Shown here: positions 55,951-64,000 of the stretch, piece after piece | Numbering within the stretch: position 1 is the stretch's first letter | Layout of the letters: each line of letters opens with the position of its first letter | Assembly (NCBI RefSeq): GCF_027595985.1 | Contig: NC_073305.1 | Location: forward strand, 165,636,172-165,700,171 | Direction of reading: 5' to 3' | Source of the DNA: Sorex araneus | Lineage: Eukaryota > Chordata > Mammalia > Eulipotyphla > Soricidae | Length of the DNA: 64,000 bases | Notes under the pieces: model-generated | What the model was told of the DNA's origin: nothing | The model's database searches: none | What the model saw: only the letters and a program-made list of their open reading frames with translations | Translations under genes and position numbers: made by a program

Positions 55951-55951
55951 C
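55744..55951 (+). mobile_element. RTE-derived repeat type b with (ATG)n tail
   Basis: gtattcatatgccaaaacca, ccctgaaagagcctccaatg, gttgggaaggacgagtaaag, atggagacgttactgagact, gctcgagaaaatcgatgaac, then about ten GAT/ATG units (55920-55951). The 5' part is truncated. Confidence 0.9.
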
Positions 55952-56644
55952 ATATATAGAGAGAGGGAGAGAGTGTGCAAGGGAGACAAAATAATTAAGA
56001 CATATCCCAATTCCAGCTTAAAAAGTCACTGTGTTTTCATTTGGCTACGTTAGCTTTGCTTTTATATTTTTATCAACATATACATTTACATAATTGAGAT
56101 GACATAAATATGCTGCTTTATAAATTTATTTGTCATTTTGTCATTGCATTTCTCCTTGTCATTTAATCTGGTAAACAGGGTCAGAATGTGACTTGGTGCT
56201 AGAGTACATGCTTGTATGATCAAACCCTTCAGTTACTCACACTTAGACATTACCATAATTGTAGCAGCAAAGAAAATATAAACCTGCTGAACAGTACTTT
56301 AAAAACAACATCGTTTCTCCTTTTATGATTTAAGCAAAATTTATTGAACCATTCCTTAGCATAGACATTTCAGTTGTTTCCAAAGTTTATCACTACATAA
56401 ATGCTGCAAAAATATTGTAAAACACAAATATTTTTCTACATTGACTACTTTCCTGGGATAGACTCATCGCAAGAAAACAGATAAATTAAAATGTAAGAGC
56501 AGTTATATAATTGGAGGAGCAGCTTTAAATGAGGCAATAGTTTGAACAAACACTCAAAAATCATTCAACCTTCTTACTTTGTCCTAGTCAGAAATAGGGA
56601 GTGTGAGCTGTAAGGGATTAAAGTATCTAGTGTTTTGTAGCTCT
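55952..56644. other. Unassigned AT-rich stretch
   Basis: A short GA-rich run at 55958-55974, otherwise no recognised feature. Confidence 0.3.
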
Positions 56645-56985
56645 AATAAAGAACAAAATTATGCAATTTTCAGTAACATGGGTGGAACTAGAGGATATCA
56701 TGCTGATTTAAGTCATTCAGAAAGAAAGGGACAGATATAGAACATTCTCTCTTATATGTGGGACTTAAAGATACACAATGAGGCAGCAACAAAGATCCAA
56801 AGGCAACATAATAGGGAAACTGACCCACACAATTAAGTTGGGGGGTGGGGGTTGAGAGGGAGGGGAGTTGAGATCTTTTAGGGAGAGAGATGGGTACAAC
56901 CATGATGAGTATGGTGTTGGAATCATGTCCATGAGAAACCATTAATAATAGTATTGCAAGCAAAAAATATATATATTTTTAATAC
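56645..56985 (+). mobile_element. L1 3' end, sense
   Basis: ORF2 end: catgggtggaactagaggat, atcatgctgatttaagtcat, ctctcttatatgtgggactt; then G-rich 3' UTR (56838-56870) and gtgttggaatcatg. Confidence 0.88.
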
Positions 56986-58640
56986 CTAGTATTTTGATGC
57001 AGCAGTCAAGAAAATTCTGAAAACTTTTGATCTGATCTTCTATTAATGGGGGGCACAGCACCATCATGACCAGAGTTGACACACTGTCTTACATCACAGG
57101 CTCCTACGTTCAAGAGAATTATGAACCCATCTGGAGTTCTTTAAGTTACAAAACTACTTTTATGTAAGTTTTCTCACATCAATGTGTGGGAATGGGTTTT
57201 TTTTTTCCCCAATGATTTTTTTCCTCCTTTTCAAATTGAGGAAATGCAGCAGAATCATTCACAACATAGGTAACTTGTCACTGCCAAAGTGCCTTCTACT
57301 TGAAATTTACCCCAAACTGCATTTTTCGAATGAAAAAAAATTGACTTTCTTCGACCTCGTTCCTTTTCTTTCCTTTTCCCAACAATGCTGGCAGATGGCT
57401 TGCTTGGAAAGGGGAGGCGGGTGCTTGTTGAACAATAAAACAAAGTTTCTATTATTCACTGGGTATGTTTGCTGATGAGAAGGGAATCACATGAACAGAA
57501 TGGGCTTACTGGACAGTGCCCCATCTCGAACTCCAGCTGTGTGACGCTCTCAGGGACCACCCTGATCTCCTACTCATTCAAAATGCTGATTTCCTGTGTC
57601 TATCACGGGCTTCCAGGGCTTATGTGTGAATCTGTAAGCATGATCATACAATCTATACATTTCAAGGATTCCCTGTGATTCCAAACCCCATGAATGAATG
57701 GGACAGTTCTGATTAGCCTTTTTTCTAGAAGCCAGTGAGGAGATCATGATCTGGGGCCAAGTCCACGTCATCCCTCAGTGAGACTTCCAGTCCAAAAGTG
57801 AGTTTCAAGATTAGAATCCTTTAGAACTGAAATCTTCATTATATAGCTGAACATATGGAGTGGAGCTGAGTAAGACATTATTCCTGAGAATCAATGATAT
57901 GTAAATATAGGTGGAAACAAGAGTAGACAAGATAATTGGAAATTAAATTATCCTAGAGAGAAATCCTTAAAGCATAATGACTGCACAGGCAATGACCTCA
58001 ATTCATGGGGAAAGGAAAGAGAAAGCAAACTGATAGTTTGCCAAGTGCAGACGGGAGACATGTGGAGGAAGTAGCAGGCTGATTGGAATTGAAGGTGAAT
58101 GGCAGGAGCTGGCAGCACAATTCCTTTCCCAATCAATTTTCACCCCTGCTCCCACACCTGGCCCACCAGGGACATGACAGTAGAAACTCCCAAAATAGGT
58201 GAACCTCAGTTAAAAAATGGAATTTTATGATGTATAGCTGGGTAGAAAAGGAAAAGGTTTCTGGTAGCCAATTTTCTAGTGTTTAAACAAAAGCTCCTGG
58301 GGAATTGAATAATGGAAAGTAAATATTCTAGATAGTAAAGATATTTATTATCTAGACTGAAATACAAATATTTATATTTTCAAATATGAATTTAATTAAG
58401 CAAACTTTTCCAATGCCAGATGTATCCAAACGTATTATTTCTGAGTATTGCATGCCATAATGAAATTCTACTGGGTTAAACTTGACTGACTTTTGAGTCT
58501 AAAATTTATTGTTCTATAAGAGCTAAAAATATTAGTTCTCCATGGCCTCCATAAACCATAGCTCTCTATTGGCGATTTTAAGAGATAGGACCCCATGAAT
58601 AGCCTATGTAAAATCTGAGTTTATAGGGTTGAAATGCCAT
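56986..58640. other. Unassigned stretch
   Basis: No recognised repeat or gene. Confidence 0.35.
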
Positions 58641-58656
58641 AAAAATACTTCATTTT

Positions 58657-59386
58657 TTAAAATAATTTATTTATTTTTAATTAGAGAATCACCGTGAGGG
58701 TACAGTTACAGATTTATACACTTTTGTGCTTATACTTCCCTCATACAAAGTTCGGGAACCCATCCCTTCACCAGTGCCCATTCTCCACCACCCGTAAACC
58801 CAGTGTCCCTCCCACCCTCCCCAATCCCATCTCCCCCCCACCCCACCCTGCCACTGTGGCAGGGCATTCCCTTCTGTTCTCTCTCTCTAATTAGCTGTTG
58901 TGGTTTGCAATAAAGGTGTTGAGTGGCCGCTGTGCTCAGTCTCTAGCCCTCATTCAGCCCGCAACTCCCTTCCCCCACATGGCCTTCGACTACAATGTAG
59001 TTGGTGATCGCTTCTCTGAGTTGCCCTTTCCCCGGAACGTGAGGCCAGCCGCGAAGCCATGGGGTCAACCTCCTGGAACTTATTTCTACAGTTCTTGGGT
59101 ATTAGTCTCCCACTCTGATATTCTATATACCATAGATGAGTGCAGTCTTTCTATGTCTGTCTCTCTCTTTCTGACTCATTTCACTCAGCATGAAACTTTT
59201 CATGCCCATCCACTTAACTACAAAATTCTTGACTTCCTTTTTTCTAACAGCTGCATAGTATTCCATTGTATAGATGTACCAAAGTTTCCTCAACCAGTCA
59301 TCCGTTTTGGGGCATTCGGGTTTTTTCCAGATTCTGGCTTTTGTAAACAGTGCTGCGATGAACATACATGTGCAGATGTTGTTTCG
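58657..59386 (-). mobile_element. Young 5'-truncated L1, 16-bp target-site duplication
   Basis: Exact repeats aaaaatacttcatttt at 58641-58656 and 59387-59402 define a 730-bp insertion: 3' UTR (58657-about 59120) and the end of ORF2. It proves that the C-rich segments elsewhere are L1 3' UTR. Confidence 0.97.
59123..59365 (-). pseudogene. L1 ORF2 protein, C-terminal remnant
   Basis: An 80-codon uninterrupted frame, part of L1 ORF2p (endonuclease/reverse transcriptase). The visible FIAALFTKA, then CPKTDDW, WYIYTMEYYAA and MLSEMSQKERDRHR are the hallmark C-terminal L1 segment. All catalytic domains are lost to 5' truncation. The intact frame and near-perfect target repeats suggest recent insertion. 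Confidence 0.95.
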
Positions 59387-59402
59387 AAAAATACTTCATT
59401 TT

Positions 59403-60192
59403 AATTTCAACAAAATATATAGGAACTCTGGAACTCAATTCTCTACCAGCACAAGGATATATGTGGATATTTACCCTTTATTCTTCCTAAAATTAAATGA
59501 TACTAAGGAAGGTTTGGGTACATAAACTATACAATTTTACATTATCATTAACTTATACTATGTGCCATGGATCACCATGTACTATGGTGGTGAAAGCTAC
59601 TTCAAATGTTGGCATGAACATTATTGGCCATAGAACAGTTCTATTTCTCCATAGATTACTTGTGAGTTAGAAATGCAGTTGATCTTCTACATCAGAGATT
59701 GTATGAGAGAACAGATCCTGATATCTGGAGAGAAATAACTGGTTTTCCCCATAAGTACTGTTCAAATTCAAAGGAGGGTGAATCCAAATAAACAGAATCT
59801 TGTGTATTGGTTTTGGTTGATTGTTCTCTTTTTTGTTGAAAGAGGAGAAGGTGATCAAGAGGATTAATGAAAGGAAGGCAATGATGGTAACTATAGTTTG
59901 ACTCAAACACATTTTATGATGTACTATACCTCCCTTTATCATTTTTATTTATTCACCCTTTTGTTTTTAATTAATACGTATGTGTCAATTTTGGATCCCT
60001 TTTGTCTTCTTTATTTGAACACACTTCAGAATGATACAAAGATGAATCCTCAAGTTGTACATCACCAAAGAGACATCAAAGGCAGGAGACCAACTTTCAA
60101 TTTTTATTCTGTTCCCTAGAATGCTGGTTAAACTTCAGAAACCATGAAATAATTATTGGGGTTTCCTTAAAGGGTCACATAATACCCGATGT
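59403..60192. other. Unassigned AT-rich stretch
   Basis: No recognised feature. Confidence 0.35.
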
Positions 60193-60202
60193 CTTCATAC
60201 TT

Positions 60203-60380
60203 GTTTGTTTGTTTGTTTGTTTGGGTCACACCTGGTGATAGACTGGGGTTACTCCTGGCTTTGGACTCAGGAATTACTCCTGGCAGTGCTCAGGGGACCA
60301 TATGGGATTCTGGGGATTGAACACCCAGCTTGGCCGCGTGCAAGGCAAACGCCCTACCTGCTGTACTATCACTCCAGCCC
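60203..60380 (-). mobile_element. SINE, first of a double insertion
   Basis: (TTTG)n tail complement, then gggtcacacctggtgatag to ctatcactccagcccc. Flanked by cttcatactt at 60193-60202 and 60385-60394. Confidence 0.94.
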
Positions 60381-60396
60381 CTGGCTTCATACTTTT

Positions 60397-60566
60397 TTTT
60401 TTTTTGCTTTTTTTGGGTCACACCCAGCAATGCTCAGGGGTTACTCCTGGCTTTGCACTCAGTAATTACTCCTGGCGTGCTTGGGGGACCATATGGGATG
60501 CCAGGGATCGAACCCGGGTCGGCCGCGTGCAAGGCAAACGCCCTACCCGCTGTGCTATCGCTCCGG
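60397..60566 (-). mobile_element. SINE, second of a double insertion
   Basis: T run, gggtcacacccagcaatgctc to gtgctatcgctccgg. Exact repeats ccctggcttcatactttt at 60379-60396 and 60567-60584. CpG-rich head, so young. Confidence 0.95.
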
Positions 60567-60584
60567 CCCTGGCTTCATACTTTT

Positions 60585-60999
60585 AATATCATCTTCTCCC
60601 CTACCCTGCTTTCACCTCTCTTGATGTTACTGCTGTGATGATTTGGGACCTTACATTCTTGGTTGTAGTGCTCACACATTTTGTTGTTATGCTCAGGGAG
60701 GTGGCACCAACTTCTGGTGCCTGCACCCTCAACCAAGCTGCGTGCTAGGGACCACACTCCTTTCATTGTAGTTATTGTGCCCACTAAATGTTGCACACTT
60801 TAGTTGTGGGGCTGGCAGTATGGCTGTGTCTCATTTGTAGTGCTGGAAATACCAGGTAGCACAGAGCATTGTTGCCTGGGCCACACTTGGGGCATGTGAG
60901 TAGCACTGGGCATCAATCTTACAGCTTCCTGCTCGCCACTCAGGTGTTTTGGTCACTAATTATTTCCAGACTCCTCTGATTTGGTGATATTTTGAGAGG
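60585..60999. other. Unassigned stretch
   Basis: Phrases such as tgctcagggaggtggcacc and gctagggaccacac hint at decayed SINE material, but no clear element can be defined. Confidence 0.3.
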
Positions 61000-61602
61000 A
61001 AAAAAAATGTCTGGCATAATCATTGGAATACAATGCAGCTGCAAGGAATGAAGAAATGGTGCAATTCACTGCAACTTGGATGCAACTGGAAGATAATATT
61101 CTATTAAGTGAAATAAGCCAGAAGTCCAAACACAGAATGATCTCCCTTTTCTGTGGTCATAGAAAAGTTGGATGAGGGAATACAATGCAGTAAATGGGGA
61201 GAGGGGGGGATGCCTCTATCGCCCATGACCCCAAAGTACAGGTAGGAGAGGACAGAGAAGAAAAGAAATTGAGGGGGAAAGTAGTAAAGAAAGTAGACAG
61301 GAAGTAACGGGGTAGAGTGGAGGATGCAAGGGTCAAAAACCTTGGGTACATTGGTGGTGCAGCGGAGTGGTATAGTTATGTCTCCAAACCACAAAGTCAA
61401 TAACACTGAGAACATGAGACTCAAACTACAACAATCAAACCTTAAAAATGTGTCTGTCAAGGTGGAAGGCTGAGGGGTGGGAATCTGGGAACACTGGTGG
61501 AGGGAACCTGACATTGGTGGCATTAGTGGTGATAGAACATTTTACATCTACATCTCAACTATCAACAAATTTGTAAATCACGGTTCTTTAATAACATTAA
61601 AC
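61000..61602 (+). mobile_element. L1 3' end, sense
   Basis: ORF2 end (aatacaatgcagctgcaagg, gatgcaactggaagataat, aagtgaaataagccagaa), purine-rich 3' UTR, gaacactggtggagggaacc, and final gtaaatcacggttctttaat. Frames broken. Confidence 0.88.
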
Positions 61603-63321
61603 TGTGTGGTGTAGTTTGGGTTTCTTGGGGGTGGCCCTCTGAGATGGAGATTAGCATGCTGAGAGCTGATGGCCAGGGAGCAGGGAGGGCTGTGGGAGGC
61701 AGTGTCCTTCTGGGGGCATCAAGGGAAGCAAGTAGGTGGCGGTGAAATTAAAGGCTGTTCTGTCTAGAATCCTCAATACGATCACAGTTCCCCAAATCTC
61801 TGATGACCTTTCCGAGTTGGCTTGGCTTGGGCAAACGGAGTAAGCCCTTATCCAGCCATTGACCAGCTACTGCAGGCAGATTGCCTCAAGAAAGTGATGT
61901 GACTTTGGACAAGGTGAGGAGGCAGTTCTGAAAGAGGGTTGTCAGCTGCGGGCTGACTGCTGGCAGGATTCCCAGAAACTGAGAAAATAAGTTCTTCAGT
62001 CCTGAGGGGGAAATCTGGGCAGCGTATCACAGTCTCCATTGCTCATTGTAATATGGTGCAAGAGAATGCTAGAAGCTTTACCCAAGCAAGAGAAAAAGTG
62101 AGTTTTAATACTGGTACTTCATATATACCTCATATCGTTTATGGAAAAGAACATTTTAAAATCACTCCCTAGTGTAAGTATAAAATAGAAATGACTGCAA
62201 ACATACATATCAGTGAAACATTGGGAGGGAAAAAAAAAACCCCAATGAAGATGAAATTTGTGTTAGTATTGCTGCATATTAGTCAGGATAATTTTGTTTC
62301 ATGTGATTGAACCCAATTCAAATTAGTTCAGGAACAGGAAACTTTATGGTCTCATGTAACCAAATTTCAGGAAAGGAAAAATTGCAACGAGGCCTCTGGG
62401 AGTAGATAGCAGATGACTTCACTGTCACTACTCCTCTCGGTATTGTCTCTATTCTCACCAATTCCATATAACTGAAAATTCAGCTAATAGTATTTTCCAG
62501 CTTCATGGTTTTATTACCGAGGAAGGGTTAAAACTTGACCTTCCTATTATTACGTTAACCCCGTGCCCCCCTCACCCCCAGGAAAGTTTGTGATTTAGAC
62601 TTAGGATTGACCAGTTCAGAAGAACTGGGTCAAATGGTCCTACTGAAGCAGCCTTAACAATCTCTATGGTCAAGTAAGATCATGGTAATTCGCAAGTGGA
62701 TATTTGGTGAGAGTGAAGAAAGAGACATTTTGTGAAAGAGTAGCGTAGGAATGAATGACTAGAATAAAAAAGTCATAAATTTCTCATACTCCCCTCTTTC
62801 CATCTTGCCAGACTCATTTTGTGTTCTTTTTTGACTTTGGCATATGAATTAATGCTTTTTATCATGGAAATAAATCCTATAGCAATTATTAATTTGTCCA
62901 TTTAATATCAGGTTCTATTCATTTTTGCACTTAGATGAATCACCTGTCAACCTGTACATGATTTCTTTTGGTTCAGAGAAATTGTTTATTAATCATATTA
63001 ACAAAGGAGAATTTTGATGGACTAGAAATAAAGACAGTGACCACATAATTTTTTTAATGCTCTTTTTGAGAGGATATTTATGTTAACAAATGTTCCTATA
63101 TAGGAAACATTTCAACTTTATCAAAGAGACCTGCCTTGAGTGATTTATAATATAATTTTTGCTAGCTAACATTTTTATTATGTGAAGACTAATTTGAAAA
63201 TACTAAAAACATTTTTTAAATTCTAATCAATTTTAGCAAAAGCTATAACAGAATAAGAATTTTGGAGATCCTGGCTTTTAATTGTTCTAATAATGGAGTT
63301 ATAGATGCAATATCTAATTTA
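61603..63321. other. Unassigned stretch
   Basis: No recognised repeat, gene or RNA. Confidence 0.35.
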
Positions 63322-63511
63322 TTGTTGTTGTTGTTGTTGTTGTTTGGGCCTGCTAGGCAGTGCTCAGGGATTATTCCTAGCTCTGTGCTTAGGAATCACA
63401 TTTGGGGGACTCAGAAGACATAGGAGGAACAAACCTGGGAGTTTTGGAGATCAAACCTGCTCCACCACATGCAAGCCAAGTACCCTGCCCACTCTGCTAA
63501 CTCCGGCCTCC
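63322..63511 (-). mobile_element. Old SINE with (TTG)n tail complement
   Basis: (TTG)n at 63322-63343, gcagtgctcagggattattc, ctctgtgcttaggaatcac, gatcaaacctgctccacc, ctctgctaactccggcc. Confidence 0.85.
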
Positions 63512-64000
63512 TTAAGTCCAATATATACTCCACTCTCAAGTGATAAAATCAACAATGAAATTCCATCTCTTTGTGCAAAGCCAATTCCAAAGGTCGGTGT
63601 CATTTGTATATTGTTGGGTGTATGTGGCATTTGAGCTATGTTAATGCTGCCTGTGAAGAGAAGGTAAACACCGAGGACTACTCAGGAGAAAGAGGAAAGA
63701 ACCCAAATCCCAAATGATCAGTGAATCAGTGAGTAAACCAGCCTCAGAAACTTCTCTTCTGCTGATACCAGATAAATAATACATCTTATGATTTAAGCCT
63801 TCTCCTTTTTGAGAGTCTCTTGCCCGCACGCCTGGCTGTCTTCCCCGGGGCCTCACAGAGGGGATGGGCTCCAGCTTCCCTCCCCACCCGGAGCAGAGCT
63901 CCCGGCGGCCGAAGACCACCGGAACCTAGCTACAGCCATGCTGGAGGCCCCTCTCCACATGTTTGGACAGGCCTCATGCATGAAGGTACCGGCAGAGGAA
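63512..64000. other. Unassigned, GC-richer towards the window edge
   Basis: From about 63820 the sequence is CpG-containing and GC-rich. A frame starting ATG at 63938 stays open to the window end (21 codons). It may be the start of another repeat or of a gene; the window ends too soon to tell. Confidence 0.3.

Noticed and set aside
59123-59365. Independent small gene for the 80-codon frame
   Set aside because: The peptide is the L1 ORF2p C-terminus within a target-site-duplication-bounded, 5'-truncated insertion.
1870-63511. SINE heads as functional tRNA genes
   Set aside because: They have A- and B-box-like motifs but no proper cloverleaf, and are followed by SINE bodies and A-rich tails.
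1-64000. CRISPR arrays, operons, phage or other prokaryotic systems
   Set aside because: SINE/L1/RTE content, processed pseudogenes and target-site duplications are mammalian; repeats lack regular spacers.

Overview
This is repeat-dense, AT-rich mammalian DNA. The commonest repeat is a tRNA-derived SINE with a conserved head (GGGGCTGGAGCGATAGCACAG), an internal pol III B box (GGTTCGATTCC-like) and a CAGCATCCCATATGGTCCCC body. I recognise it from memory as the SOR SINE of shrews. Together with mammalian L1 3' ends, this points to a shrew (Soricidae, perhaps Sorex); no search was possible. I found no convincing intact protein-coding gene, no functional RNA gene and no prokaryotic system. Nearly all long open frames fall inside repeats.

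Four kinds of retroelement account for most of the annotated sequence. (1) About 45 poly(A)-tailed SINE copies or fragments lie on both strands. (2) L1 LINEs include young 5'-truncated copies with exact target-site duplications (17086-17370 +, 42669-43134 -, 58657-59386 -), many 3' UTR fragments with G-rich polypurine tracts, and two long old antisense L1 tracts (about 31.2-35.75 kb and 39.85-50.1 kb). (3) An RTE-like LINE 3' end at 10179-10453 (-) is flanked by a 12-bp duplication and keeps an open C-terminal frame. (4) Ten SINE-like copies have a 3' end matching the last codons and 3' end of that RTE element; six of them, counting one truncated copy, are of the kind that carries the same tRNA head as the poly(A) SINE.

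Layout: 0-10 kb, SINEs and L1 3' ends; 10.0-10.5 kb, the RTE fragment; 12-18 kb, SINEs, an RTE-derived repeat inserted next to a SINE head, and a young L1 3' UTR; 19-20.7 kb, L1 3' UTRs with (GA)n and a 315-bp homopurine/homopyrimidine tract; 21.9-30 kb, repeat-poor; 30-36.5 kb, RTE-tailed SINEs and an old L1 broken by younger L1 3' UTRs and an RPL22 retrocopy; 36.5-41 kb, more RTE-tailed SINEs; 41-50 kb, old L1 with two copies of an unidentified 1.3-1.6 kb element X that carries about 395-bp tandem units; 51.8-52.4 kb, an RPS27A processed pseudogene with a target-site duplication; 54.9-61.6 kb, L1 pieces and a double SINE insertion at one target site; the right edge is GC-richer and unassigned.

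The most interesting theme is modular SINE evolution. One tRNA-derived head appears joined either to a body ending in poly(A), which suggests L1 mobilisation, or to an RTE-derived tail ending in short tandem repeats, which suggests RTE mobilisation. The presumed RTE partner is present in the same window.
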